Source: an uncultured Pseudodesulfovibrio sp.
Lineage (GTDB): Bacteria > Desulfobacterota > Desulfovibrionia > Desulfovibrionales > Desulfovibrionaceae
DNA length: 64,000 bases
NCBI RefSeq assembly: GCF_963664965.1
Contig: NZ_OY761823.1
Span: 568,001 to 632,000, forward strand
Direction of reading: 5' to 3'
This document shows positions 1 through 8,392 of this stretch, piece by piece (position 1 is the first letter of the stretch; the number at the start of each line of letters is the position of its first letter). The notes under the pieces are model-generated. The model made no database searches and had not been told where the DNA came from. It saw nothing but the letters and a program-made list of their open reading frames with translations. Made by a program: the position numbers and the translations under genes.

Positions 1-417
1 GGTCATGCCGTCGCGCTTGACCGTGGTTTCCATGAATTCCGACAATGCGTTGACACAGGACACGCCAACACCGTGCAGACCGCCGGACACCTTGTAGGTA
101 TCGGAGTCGAACTTGCCGCCCGCATGCAGGGTCGTCATTGCCAGCTGCACGGCCGGGACACCCTCTTTCGGGTGGATGTCGACAGGGATACCGCGACCGT
201 TATCCGAGACAGTGCAGGAGTTGTCCATGTGCAGGGTGACCTTGATCTTGTCGCAGAACCCGGCCATTGCCTCATCAATCGAGTTGTCGATAACTTCGTA
301 GACCAGATGGTGCAGGCCGCGGATATCAGTGGAACCGATATACATGGCCGGCCGTTTTCGAACGGCCTCAAGCCCCTCAAGTACGGTAATCGAATCAGCG
401 TTGTAATTTTCGCTCAT
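1..417 (-). CDS. gyrB: DNA gyrase subunit B, N-terminal part (runs off the left edge)
   Basis: This is the ATPase-domain end of the GyrB subunit of DNA gyrase, which introduces negative supercoils into DNA. The first 139 codons are present; the rest lies beyond the window. GHKL ATP-site motifs are visible: [10 protein letters not shown] (magnesium/ATP asparagine), DNGRGIPVD, and the lid segment [15 protein letters not shown]. The start ATG (415-417) abuts the dnaN stop, so the two genes are probably cotranscribed and translationally coupled. The order dnaA-dnaN-gyrB is typical of an origin-proximal cluster. Identification is secure from the motifs and the neighbours. Confidence 0.97.
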   Translation of the reverse strand, partial: MSENYNADSITVLEGLEAVRKRPAMYIGSTDIRGLHHLVYEVIDNSIDEAMAGFCDKIKVTLHMDNSCTVSDNGRGIPVDIHPKEGVPAVQLAMTTLHAGGKFDSDTYKVSGGLHGVGVSCVNALSEFMETTVKRDGMT

Positions 418-1587
418 CTACGCGTTTTCCTCTGTGTAGTAAGTCTCTTCCTGAATCATCATGGGCATGACGATCACCTGGTAGTCGCGATCATCCACGC
501 CGGTCAGACCGCAGGGAGCCTCGGTTCCGGTCAGCGTGAATTTCACGGTTTCGGAATTGAAGTGGTTCAGGATGTCAATGAGGTTCCGGGTCGGGAACGC
601 AATACGCTGCATATCGCCGCTGAAGGTGGCGTCAATCGATTCCTGAGCGGTTCCGGTCTCCTGACCTTGGGCGGACACCAAAACTTCGTTACCGTCGAAT
701 TTGAAGTATGCACAGCGGTTGGAGTCGGTGTTGAACAGAGCCACGCGGGAAAGTGCGTCCACCAGTTCAAGGCGATTCACTTCCAGAGTGGAGACATCGT
801 CGTCACCGAGCTTGGCAAGGAAGTTGTGGTAATTGGGGTACTGGTAATAGGACAGCGGCAGGGTGAACGTTTCCCGCTGGTCGCCGGTACGGAAGAACAG
901 GCGCTTGTCGGAAATGGCCAGTTCGATCTCGTCGGCGGTGAGCCACTTCTTGAGCTCGGCCAGATACTTCTTCTGGATGAGCACACCCTCTTCAGGGAGC
1001 ATGGCGAAGATATCGTCATTCACGAAATTGAACATGGCGAACTGGTGTCCGTTCAGGCCGCAGACCTCGACCTTCTTGATGCCCATCTCTTCTTTCGGAA
1101 CCAGATAGAGGCAGGCAATGGCCTCCATGGAATCCTCATCGGAAATGCAGAAGGAGATCTTCTCTATGATCTCATGGAGAAAATCGCCTGACCAGAAGAT
1201 GGTACCCGAATCCGGGAACGTGGAGAATTTCTGAAACCACTCGGGATCGTTCACGGGAAATTTGTATTTCCTGGCTTTCTGTTCAACGAGCACGTTGGAG
1301 GAGTCTTCGTCGGTACGGATGGTCAGCTCGCCCTGATCGGAACGCAGCTGCTTCACCAGGTCATAAAATGCACGACCCTGAACTCCGGCCAATCCTTCAC
1401 CCTCAATGGCAGCCGGATAGGATCCCATGAATTCCATGTTCGAATCCGTGCTCATCACGTTGACGCTTCCATTCTCGCACTGGAGCCAGATGGTGCGAAG
1501 GAATGCGGCTCCTGTCTTGGCCGGGATGATGTTGGCCGACTTCTGGAGTCCTTCGATGATTTCATCTCTGTTCACTTTCAGAAACAT
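418..1587 (-). CDS. dnaN: DNA polymerase III subunit beta (sliding clamp)
   Basis: DnaN forms the ring-shaped dimer that tethers DNA polymerase III to the template and acts as a platform for repair proteins. The 389-residue product has the expected family length. It begins MFLKVNRDEIIEGLQ and ends near the typical clamp C-terminus, with VIVMPMMIQ corresponding to the conserved PMR(L) region close to the end. An AGGAG-like ribosome-binding site (ATCAAGGAGATATA) precedes the start. The gene lies between dnaA (147 bp upstream) and gyrB (directly abutting downstream). The 1588-1734 gap is AT-rich and has one weak DnaA-box-like 9-mer (ATATGCACA). Confidence 0.97.
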   Translation of the reverse strand: MFLKVNRDEIIEGLQKSANIIPAKTGAAFLRTIWLQCENGSVNVMSTDSNMEFMGSYPAAIEGEGLAGVQGRAFYDLVKQLRSDQGELTIRTDEDSSNVLVEQKARKYKFPVNDPEWFQKFSTFPDSGTIFWSGDFLHEIIEKISFCISDEDSMEAIACLYLVPKEEMGIKKVEVCGLNGHQFAMFNFVNDDIFAMLPEEGVLIQKKYLAELKKWLTADEIELAISDKRLFFRTGDQRETFTLPLSYYQYPNYHNFLAKLGDDDVSTLEVNRLELVDALSRVALFNTDSNRCAYFKFDGNEVLVSAQGQETGTAQESIDATFSGDMQRIAFPTRNLIDILNHFNSETVKFTLTGTEAPCGLTGVDDRDYQVIVMPMMIQEETYYTEENA

Positions 1588-1734
1588 AAATTATATCTCC
1601 TTGATTGAGATTTATTGTCTCGGTTCCTTTGTTCCTTTTCGACGTAAGTGGTCGAAATTACAAAAAATTATATGCACACTAATTGTCACACTTTATGAAC
1701 TCTTTGCACCGTATTTCGGTGATTTCATGTTTGT

Positions 1735-3033
1735 TCACGACATGCGACACTTACCCTTCAAAGTTTTCAACAGCTGTTTCAGTTCGTAATCATCATCCTG
1801 TAATTGTTGGATTTTTTTAACCGAGTAGAGCACGGTTGAGTGGTCTTTTCCACCAAAGGAACGTCCCAGTGACGGGTACGACGTGTTCAACATCTGGCGA
1901 CAAAGGAACATGGCGATCTGCCGTGCCTGTGCAATGTGCTGATGCCGTTTCGTGCCCGTGAGGTCACGGATGTGGACTTTGAAGTGTTCACTGACCACGG
2001 TCATGATCTTCTTCGGTGTGAGGTCGTCTGTGGCCTTTTCCTCGGTATTGGCGAGGATATGGTCGAAGTCTTTCTGGGTGAGTTCCTTTTTCACCAGCTC
2101 CTTGAATGCGAACAGCTTGAGCAGGATGCCCTGGAGATAGCGGAAATCAGTGAAGCGCTGCGCCAGAGTCAGCACCTGCTCCTTGGACAGCTGCAGCCGT
2201 TTCATGCGGCAGTGGCGCTGAATGTATCCCACACGGATTTCAAGGTCCGGCTCCTTGAGGGTGACGATGAGTCCCCACCCGAGGCGTGATTGCAGGCTTT
2301 CATCCAGAAAATCATAGCTTGTCACTTTGTCGCGGCAGGCGATGACCATCTGTTTCTTGTTGTCGTAAAAGTGGTTGAATATGTTCACCAGTTCCTGCTG
2401 GAAATGCGGATATTCCTTGATTTTCTGGAAATCGTCGAGGAACAGGAAGTCATATTCGAACAGGTGGTTCCGCGCCCTGAAGGGGTCGCCCTTGAACCGG
2501 ATGGTGTACAGCGAGTTCAGCTCATCGACCGATCCGGTGAAAATCCCGGAATAGTCGTTCTTCTTGCTGAGTTCGTTGGCCACGGATTTGAGCAGATGGG
2601 TCTTGCCGGACCCGCCCGGGCCGCAGATGATGAACGGGTTGAACAGCGATCCCGACTGTTTTGCGACTTCTTTTGCCGAAGCGATCGGGAAATAGTTTTT
2701 CTTGTTTATCAGGAACGAATCGAACGTGAATTCCTGCCCGAACGGAAAGTCGATTCGTTTGACCACTTCCGCGGTCTGTGCGGGGGCGCTGCGGTCCACT
2801 GCGCCGTTATCAAGATAGCTGACCGAGTAACCGGAGCCGAGGAACATATTGAGCTGCGCCTCGAATTTGTCCTGAATTTCGCTTTCAAACCATTTGGCAA
2901 AAAAAGCATGCGGAAAGCCCACGGTGACCCGTTTGCTTTCTTCGTCATACTCTAAATGCAGGGGGTCGAACCATTGTTTCAGTTCGTCGTCCGAGCTGCT
3001 CTGGAGAAGATGTTTTCGAAGTGATTGTTTCAC
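1735..3033 (-). CDS. dnaA: Chromosomal replication initiator DnaA
   Basis: DnaA is the AAA+ initiator that binds DnaA boxes and melts the origin. The 432-residue product shows an N-terminal DnaB/DiaA-interaction region, an AAA+ domain with Walker A CGPGGSGKT (about residues 137-145) and Walker B FLFLDDFQ, and a C-terminal helix-turn-helix with the signature GGKDHSTVLYSVKKI. The linker (about residues 75-95) is short, as in many deltaproteobacteria. It heads a dnaA-dnaN-gyrB series on the minus strand. The DNA upstream (3034-3437) is the likely regulatory region and a possible part of oriC. Confidence 0.97.
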   Translation of the reverse strand: MKQSLRKHLLQSSSDDELKQWFDPLHLEYDEESKRVTVGFPHAFFAKWFESEIQDKFEAQLNMFLGSGYSVSYLDNGAVDRSAPAQTAEVVKRIDFPFGQEFTFDSFLINKKNYFPIASAKEVAKQSGSLFNPFIICGPGGSGKTHLLKSVANELSKKNDYSGIFTGSVDELNSLYTIRFKGDPFRARNHLFEYDFLFLDDFQKIKEYPHFQQELVNIFNHFYDNKKQMVIACRDKVTSYDFLDESLQSRLGWGLIVTLKEPDLEIRVGYIQRHCRMKRLQLSKEQVLTLAQRFTDFRYLQGILLKLFAFKELVKKELTQKDFDHILANTEEKATDDLTPKKIMTVVSEHFKVHIRDLTGTKRHQHIAQARQIAMFLCRQMLNTSYPSLGRSFGGKDHSTVLYSVKKIQQLQDDDYELKQLLKTLKGKCRMS

Positions 3034-3437
3034 GCTTGAGATTGCCGAATGATAACTGTTTTGTAACTAATTAAAATTACTGTTTTAAAAATATGGAAAT
3101 TCAAGTCTAAAGAAAATCCCGAAATTCCATCGAATCTATACATTAAAATATACCTAAAGCCAAGTCTTCAGACTCGGTTTTACCGGACAAATCCGTTGAT
3201 TTCACCACATTTTCGATGCATGATGCTGTTCCTGTTGAAAACCGCACTTTACACATCGCCCGTGGACAGTTTGTTCGGAAAACTGCAAAAGCGGCCCAGC
3301 CCCGCTTCCGGAATATTTGGCCGGAAAGAGATTGAGGTCGGGTTCTTGAAAATTGTTTCTCAGGCTTTCGAGTGGTGTCGGATGGGTGATGATAGGAAAT
3401 TCATGGAAAAATGGCTTGAGCAGCCTTTGGAGGGCAT
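3034..3437. other. Gene-free region upstream of dnaA; AT-rich, possible origin/promoter DNA
   Basis: This 404-bp stretch separates the divergent dnaA and homocysteine-biosynthesis genes. The part nearest dnaA (about 3050-3160) is strongly AT-rich, unlike the rest of the host DNA, as expected for an unwinding region or promoters. I could not find a convincing cluster of consensus DnaA boxes (TTATCCACA), so calling it oriC would be inference from position only. An 86-codon open frame at 3196-3456 overlaps the next gene start, has no recognisable motif, and is probably not a gene. Confidence 0.4.
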
Positions 3438-4607
3438 ATGGGACAGCATCAGGTGAACAAGACGATCACGGAAATCAATGATCGTATCCGAAAAGGCAAG
3501 GCCGTGGTGGTCAATGCCGAGGAGATGGTCGAGATCGTCAAGAAGGAAGGCAAGGTCCGCGCGGCCCAGGAGGTCGACGTGGTTACCACCGGCACTTTCT
3601 CGCCCATGTGTTCGTCCGGTCTGCTGTTCAACATAGGCCAGCAGCCGCCGGTCATGAAGGTCTCCAAGCTCTGGCTCAACAATGTGCCCTGCTACTCCGG
3701 CATTGCGGCCGTGGATGCCTATCTCGGCGCCACAGAGCCCAGTGAGGACGATCCGCTCAACAAGGTGCATCCCGGACGGTTCTCCTATGGCGGAGCGCAC
3801 GTCATGGAAGACCTGCTGCGCGGCAAGGCCGTTCACCTGCGCGGCGAGGCCTACGGCACGGACTGCTATCCGCGCCGCGAGATCGACAAGGACATCACCC
3901 TTGCGGACCTGCCTGACGCCATCATGCTCAACCCGCGCAACTGCTACCAGAATTACAATGCGGCCGTGAACCTCACCAGCCGGACCATCTACACGTACAT
4001 GGGCCCGCTCAAATCCAACTGCGCCAACTGCAACTTCGCCACGGCAGGCCAGCTTTCCCCGCCTTTCAACGACCCGTATTACAAGACCATCGGCATGGGG
4101 ACCCGCATCTTCCTCGGCGGCAGTGTCGGGTACGTCATCGGCGAGGGAACCCAGCATGTGTCCAAGCCCCAGCGCAATGACCGCGGCATTCCGGAAAATC
4201 CGTCCGGCACGCTGATGCTCAAGGGCGATTTCAAGAAGATGAAAGCGCGTTACGTGCGTGCCCAGTCCATTCTCGGATACGGCGTGTCACTGGCGGTCGG
4301 CGTGGGTATTCCCATCCCCATGCTCAACGAGGAGATGGCGTACTTCACCGGCGTGTCCGACGCGGACATCACCATGCCGGTCAAGGATTACGGCTATGAC
4401 TATCCCAACGGCATTTCCCGGAACCTCGGGCGTGTCACCTTTGAACAGCTCCGCAGCGGCGAGATAGAGGTCAACGGCAAGAAGACCTCCACCGTGCCGG
4501 TCACCAGTTATTCCATGTCCCTTGAGGTCGCCAACGAACTCAAGAAATGGATTGAAAAAGGTGACTTCATGCTCACGGAAAAAGTGGACGATATCCCAAG
4601 CTTCTAG
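3438..4607 (+). CDS. DUF39-family homocysteine biosynthesis protein
   Basis: The product (389 residues) belongs to the DUF39/COG1900 family. In sulfate reducers and methanogens this family is linked to homocysteine formation from aspartate semialdehyde and sulfide, replacing the usual MetX/MetB route. Family features include the GTFSPMCSSG segment, LKSNCANCNFATAGQLSPP with paired cysteines, and GTRIFLGGSVGYVIGEGTQ. The CBS or ferredoxin domains found on some family members are absent, so this is the core domain alone. A GGAGGG motif lies 3 nt before the ATG, shorter than usual but clear. A strong terminator follows, so it is probably monocistronic. Its presence is a good marker for a Desulfovibrio-like host. 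Confidence 0.9.
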   Translation: MGQHQVNKTITEINDRIRKGKAVVVNAEEMVEIVKKEGKVRAAQEVDVVTTGTFSPMCSSGLLFNIGQQPPVMKVSKLWLNNVPCYSGIAAVDAYLGATEPSEDDPLNKVHPGRFSYGGAHVMEDLLRGKAVHLRGEAYGTDCYPRREIDKDITLADLPDAIMLNPRNCYQNYNAAVNLTSRTIYTYMGPLKSNCANCNFATAGQLSPPFNDPYYKTIGMGTRIFLGGSVGYVIGEGTQHVSKPQRNDRGIPENPSGTLMLKGDFKKMKARYVRAQSILGYGVSLAVGVGIPIPMLNEEMAYFTGVSDADITMPVKDYGYDYPNGISRNLGRVTFEQLRSGEIEVNGKKTSTVPVTSYSMSLEVANELKKWIEKGDFMLTEKVDDIPSF

Positions 4608-4628
4608 TCGCTGGAATAATTGAAAATC

Positions 4629-4662
4629 AAAGGCCTGCCGAGGAAACTCGGCAGGCCTTTTG
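4629..4662 (+). terminator. Rho-independent terminator after the DUF39 gene
   Basis: A 12-bp perfect stem (AGGCCTGCCGAG pairing with CTCGGCAGGCCT) with a 4-nt GAAA loop is followed by TTTTGTG. It lies 20 bp after the stop of the plus-strand gene. It may also serve the convergent minus-strand MerR-like gene ending at 4724. Confidence 0.9.
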
Positions 4663-4723
4663 TGTGGTGTGTCGGTGTAGATTGTGTGAATGCTTTTCAA
4701 TCAATCCAGCAAAACGTTTTGGT

Positions 4724-5725
4724 CTAGTTCTTGTCCTTCACCTGCCGGAAGAATTCCTGAAGGAATTGCGGTGTCGTCTTTTTGCCGTTGACGTCGAGCC
4801 GGTCAAGGAGAACGACGAGGTTGCCTTTCGGGGTGGTGGTGGATGTGAAGTACAGTTCGTGGGAATCGCCGCCCGGAACCTGCATGGTGAATACCCATGC
4901 GTCATCGCTGCGATGCCAGTTGGAGAGTGAGGCACTCCCCTCTTCGGCCTCGCGGACAAGAATTTCGATGAAGCCGGAAAGGGGCAGGCGGCCCGGAACG
5001 CCGAGGAATTCACCCTCCTCGCTGCGAATGACGATGGGGGTATTCAGGAAGGCGTCGGACGGGCGTTCAATTCCGTTGGGTTTCTCTTTTTCGGTCTTGT
5101 CTTCCTTTTCAAGGGTGTAGGATTTGACCTCGCCCTCCGGTCCCCTGACGTTGACGATTTTACGGGTGCGGACCTTGTGCTCATGAGCGGAGGGTCCGGC
5201 ATCAGATGAAGAAGCGGTGGGGGGTGTTTCCGATGCCGGACTCTTCATTTGGGTCAGCAGGGCGGCGAACGCCTCGCTGTTCCTTGTTTCTATTTCCACG
5301 AGCTGCTGTACGGCCTGCTCAAGCTTCTGGAGCCGCCTCCCGGCCTGAGCCTGCGCCGTGGCAAGGCCTGCCATGCCCTGCATCATCTGGCCTGCGGTCG
5401 CGAAAAACTTTTCAAGATATTCTTCGGACACGGCGGAGGAGGTGGCCTGCTGGCGCGGTGTTGCAGCGGCCTGCCTCGGTCTGGCTGTGCGTTCTTCCTT
5501 GAAGTGTTCCTTGAGGACTTTGTGTGTCTCGTTGACGGACATGCCCTTTTCAAAGCAGTCGCGGATTTTCAGGCAGACATCCCCTGCGGCCTTCTTGAAA
5601 CGAATGGGCTTGCCGCGTGTGAGAACCGGGATGAATCCGGGGAACTTCCTGCGGTAGCTCTTGATTGTGGTTTCGGAAACCGTGCAGAGTTGAGCCAGAT
5701 CTTTATGTGTATAGGTATCTTCCAT
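4724..5725 (-). CDS. MerR-like DNA-binding protein with coiled-coil middle and C-terminal domain
   Basis: The 333-residue protein starts with a MerR-type winged helix-turn-helix (DLAQLCTVSETTIKSYRRKFPGF, about residues 9-31). A linker and a predicted coiled coil with Ala/Gln-rich heptads follow (about residues 95-160), then a Ser/Pro-rich spacer and a globular C-terminal domain of unknown type (about residues 215-333). No effector-binding domain of a known MerR class is visible. A second protein of similar plan (MerR head plus coiled coil) is encoded at 59218-59895. It could be a regulator or a nucleoid or replication accessory factor; the function is not known. The gene stands alone between gaps. 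Confidence 0.6.
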   Translation of the reverse strand: MEDTYTHKDLAQLCTVSETTIKSYRRKFPGFIPVLTRGKPIRFKKAAGDVCLKIRDCFEKGMSVNETHKVLKEHFKEERTARPRQAAATPRQQATSSAVSEEYLEKFFATAGQMMQGMAGLATAQAQAGRRLQKLEQAVQQLVEIETRNSEAFAALLTQMKSPASETPPTASSSDAGPSAHEHKVRTRKIVNVRGPEGEVKSYTLEKEDKTEKEKPNGIERPSDAFLNTPIVIRSEEGEFLGVPGRLPLSGFIEILVREAEEGSASLSNWHRSDDAWVFTMQVPGGDSHELYFTSTTTPKGNLVVLLDRLDVNGKKTTPQFLQEFFRQVKDKN

Positions 5726-6168
5726 GGTAACTGCTCATGCGTGGGGTTGCGGGTGTTTTCCGGGTGGCGAGTCTGAGCTGCCGAGGTCGGCTTGTGAGGC
5801 GACTGTCCCAGAGACAGGAAACGAGTCGTGCCGGTGTGGCCGAGGTCGGGATAGAAGACGAGCTGAGGGTGTTTGCGGTACCGAGTCTGACAATCACTTT
5901 CTGGGGTACAGAACCAAAGGCGAGCCGGATCACACAGACCTCCTTGCTGTTATCGTCACCAATCGTCACCCTTGTTGTTCAAGGGTTCAGGCAGAACGAA
6001 ACTTACCGATTTTTTATCTAGAAAACTTCTAGAGGTCAAGCGGTACGACAGAAAATACGGAAAAATCAGAGAAGCGTCCATACCTGAATCAGGTTGGACA
6101 CAGATCAGATTGCGAAGGGGCGGATATACGGTAAGAATCAGCGCTCCGTTGAGGCTGCTTACAAAGCC
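5726..6168. other. 443-bp gene-free stretch
   Basis: I see no convincing gene here; the short open frames lack ribosome-binding sites and motifs. Small structures present are a direct repeat of ATCGTCACC (5952-5960 and 5962-5970), a hairpin CCCTTG-ttgtt-CAAGGG (5969-5985), and a palindrome CTAGAA-aac-TTCTAG (6018-6032). It must hold the promoter of the minus-strand MerR-like gene and may hold a small RNA or operator, but the sequence does not settle this. Confidence 0.3.
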
Positions 6169-6558
6169 CTAGAGGTGGTTTTTGATGGCATTGTGAATGC
6201 GGCGGGACTGATTCTCGTTGCCGAGCAGACCGACGCGGACGGTTATCTGTGTGAGGCCGTCTCCCACCAGTTTGAGGGAGATGAAGACGGTATCGCCGGA
6301 CAGCTTGCCTTCGACCTTGGCGGATGCGCCGTCCATGTTTTGTGTGGTCACCGGAATGCCGAGGTCTTTGCAGGCCCTGAGCGACGCCTTGTAGGCGCGG
6401 GAAAGGGATGCGTCATAGGTGGCTTCGGACTGGCCATCAAGGTAGACGTATGTGCCTGCCGCGCTGAGTCCGCCGACGATGACGGCACCGCAACCGGAGC
6501 ACACGAGCAGAAGAACCGCGAGTATGGGAGCTGTGAAAACGTGGGTGATTTTTCGCAT
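6169..6558 (-). CDS. DUF3568-type periplasmic lipoprotein
   Basis: This small protein (129 residues) has a lipoprotein signal peptide ending in the lipobox CSGC (cysteine near residue 23). The compact domain begins GAVIVGGLSAAGTYVYLDGQSEATYDAS and ends with an Ile/Arg-rich amphipathic segment, matching the DUF3568 family. Family members are lipid-anchored periplasmic proteins of unknown role. It lies 5 bp after the exported protein gene 6564-7193, and the two are probably cotranscribed. Confidence 0.75.
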   Translation of the reverse strand: MRKITHVFTAPILAVLLLVCSGCGAVIVGGLSAAGTYVYLDGQSEATYDASLSRAYKASLRACKDLGIPVTTQNMDGASAKVEGKLSGDTVFISLKLVGDGLTQITVRVGLLGNENQSRRIHNAIKNHL

Positions 6559-6563
6559 GGCTG

Positions 6564-7193
6564 TTATTCCGGTTTGGGTTGGTTGATGAGAATGCCCTTT
6601 ACTTCACTTTTCTTGAACTCCATCGGCTCTTCCTGATAGCTCATCGGGTTGTTGATGATGAACGTGAACGTGTCGCTGCTGGGACTGCCGAAGTAGATGC
6701 GGGCGTCGGTGAAGATGAGTTCCTTGCCTTCATTGGTGAATATCTTGAAGTTGGAAGGATCATGAAATCCGATCTGGTTCCAGTGCCTGAGGTCCTTGAG
6801 GCGTGTCAGGCTGATGACTGTGGAAGACCGGCCATTGAGTTTGCCGGTAATGTATACGTAATATTTGGATATCTTTTCCAGCTCGGCTATTTCGTATGTG
6901 GTGCCGTCCATGAGCATCAGGGAACCGAACGGACCAACCATGAAATCCGGGTCGGTGACGATTTCCTCAACTACTTCGGCTTCTTCTTCAACGGTTCCGT
7001 CAGCCTTTTCCACTTCGACACTTTCTGTGGCGATGGTGTCTGTTTCCTCGACAGTGCCCTCGGGCGTCTGTGTCTCGACTGTTTCCGTTTCAACCGATTC
7101 GGCAATTGAAACGGTTTCTTCGGGGGTGTCCTCGGCAAGGCATGGGACGGCGATGGCGATCAGCAGCGCCAGGGTCAGGAATATGGTCCGCAT
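6564..7193 (-). CDS. Exported protein with acidic Thr/Val/Glu-rich linker
   Basis: I chose the ATG at 7193 because GGAGA stands just before it; it gives a clean signal peptide, MRTIFLTLALLIAIAVPCLA. A low-complexity acidic stretch follows (about residues 22-75, many repeats of VE, TE and ET), then a globular domain (about residues 80-205). The latter contains MLMDGTTYEIAELEKISKYYVYITGKL, read here only as a short-strand beta-rich domain. No known family was recognised. It is probably periplasmic and sits upstream of the DUF3568 lipoprotein in the same direction. Confidence 0.6.
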   Translation of the reverse strand: MRTIFLTLALLIAIAVPCLAEDTPEETVSIAESVETETVETQTPEGTVEETDTIATESVEVEKADGTVEEEAEVVEEIVTDPDFMVGPFGSLMLMDGTTYEIAELEKISKYYVYITGKLNGRSSTVISLTRLKDLRHWNQIGFHDPSNFKIFTNEGKELIFTDARIYFGSPSSDTFTFIINNPMSYQEEPMEFKKSEVKGILINQPKPE

Positions 7194-7343
7194 TGGATTC
7201 TCCGGTATTGATGTCATTGCAGGGCAAGGTTTATCAGGTAATGAGCGGAGAATCCAGTACCTGCAAAGAAGCGTCGAGGTCGGAGGTTGAGGATATACAG
7301 GAGCGCCTGCTGGTGTCCTCCCGCTTTCGTGCGGTCATCAAAT

Positions 7344-7372
7344 GACAGGGGAGGCAGCCGGCCTCTCCTGTC
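7344..7372 (-). terminator. Hairpin downstream of the exported-protein gene
   Basis: A 12-bp stem, GACAGGGGAGGC with GCCTCTCCTGTC (one G-T type mismatch), has a small loop. It lies about 9 bp past the stop of the minus-strand gene 7381-8166. The U-tract is poor, so termination strength is uncertain. Confidence 0.5.
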
Positions 7373-7380
7373 TCATTCCA

Positions 7381-8166
7381 TTAGTTGAACAGGTCGCTTA
7401 TCGCGTCGCGGACACTGTCCTTGAGTTCATCCTTGGTTGCCTGCTTGGCGTCCTGCCCTATTTCTCTTGCATCGTCGCTCAGGCTGCCATCATCTGACTG
7501 CTGCTGTGTCTGCTGGGGAGCCATCTGAACCTGCTGCGCGCCTGAAGGCAGTTCATAGTAGGAGGCCTTCAGATTTCTGACCTGAAGCTTGCTCAGGCGC
7601 ATGTCATTACCGTAGCGGAGCATGCCGCCATATCCCATTTTACGGGCCTCTTCGAGGGAGTCGTCAAAGGCCTGGTTCATTTCTGCCATGCGTGATGCCA
7701 TGGCGATCCAGCCATCGGTAAGCCGCTTTATATTGGAATGGGTGCCGAGTACGATTTCCTCACGGCTCACGACCTTGCCGTCCTCGAATGTAACGGCTGT
7801 GTATACGGCCCCCTTGTAACCGGCCACCTTTTCGGTCTTGCCAGTTTTCTCATACCGAACAGCATATTTTTTCGGAGCCGAGTCTCCGCCGAACATGGAC
7901 GTAACACCGCCCATGTTTTTCATTTTGTCCATGTCCATGACGTGCCACTGCCCTTCGTCATCACGGGAAACGGAATAGACTTTCCTGTCCTTGAGCAGCA
8001 TGTAGCTTGTGGGAGAAGTGTCCATGCGGACATGATTCGCGTCGCGGGTGCAGAGGGTCACCATGCTCCCGTCGGCGTATTTGTATGTGGCGATGATGTC
8101 AGACGCAGCCTGGGCACACAAAGGCGCTGCCATCAGAAAACATAGCGTCAGTATAATTTTTCGCAT
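7381..8166 (-). CDS. Exported protein of unknown function
   Basis: The start at 8166 is preceded by GGAG at a normal distance and gives a signal peptide, MRKIILTLCFLMAAPLCAQA. The mature part (about 240 residues) begins with a beta-rich segment, DIIATYKYADGSMVTLCTRD, containing a single Cys. It then has a Lys-rich middle and a C-terminal Gln-rich linker leading to an amphipathic helix (DAREIGQDAKQATKDELKD). The first half resembles periplasmic DUF4412-like proteins that read redox or metal state, but this is a weak impression. It appears monocistronic, with a hairpin after its stop. Confidence 0.55.
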   Translation of the reverse strand: MRKIILTLCFLMAAPLCAQAASDIIATYKYADGSMVTLCTRDANHVRMDTSPTSYMLLKDRKVYSVSRDDEGQWHVMDMDKMKNMGGVTSMFGGDSAPKKYAVRYEKTGKTEKVAGYKGAVYTAVTFEDGKVVSREEIVLGTHSNIKRLTDGWIAMASRMAEMNQAFDDSLEEARKMGYGGMLRYGNDMRLSKLQVRNLKASYYELPSGAQQVQMAPQQTQQQSDDGSLSDDAREIGQDAKQATKDELKDSVRDAISDLFN

Positions 8167-8392
8167 GGTAGGCTCCTTTTTTGGAATTTGAATAATACCT
8201 GTTCTGTCCATATCCCATCAGTACTTTTATGTCGAGGTTTGGTCCGGTTTGCCTTACTGCCTGCCACCATTTGATACACCGGGATCCGGCATATCTTCTG
8301 TTGCCGGGAGAGGTTTGCAAAATACGTTTCGCAGTTCTGCAAATGAAAAAACATAATGTGAGTTCATAATTTTTCAAATTATATAGCTACCC

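Noticed and set aside
73..1191. Long plus-strand open frame opposite dnaN/gyrB
   Set aside because: It is antisense to dnaN and gyrB, which have secure motifs. Its translation has no family resemblance, and it arises from GC-rich third-position bias.
1660..1690. DnaA-box-like 9-mer in the dnaN-dnaA gap
   Set aside because: There is a single imperfect match (ATATGCACA) with no cluster; this is not enough to place an origin here.
3196..3456. 86-codon open frame upstream of the DUF39 gene
   Set aside because: It overlaps the start of the DUF39 gene out of frame, has no ribosome-binding site, and shows no motif.
5703..5969. 88-codon minus-strand frame overlapping the MerR-like start
   Set aside because: It overlaps the better-supported MerR-like gene, has a Ser/Thr/Pro/Arg-biased composition and no ribosome-binding site.
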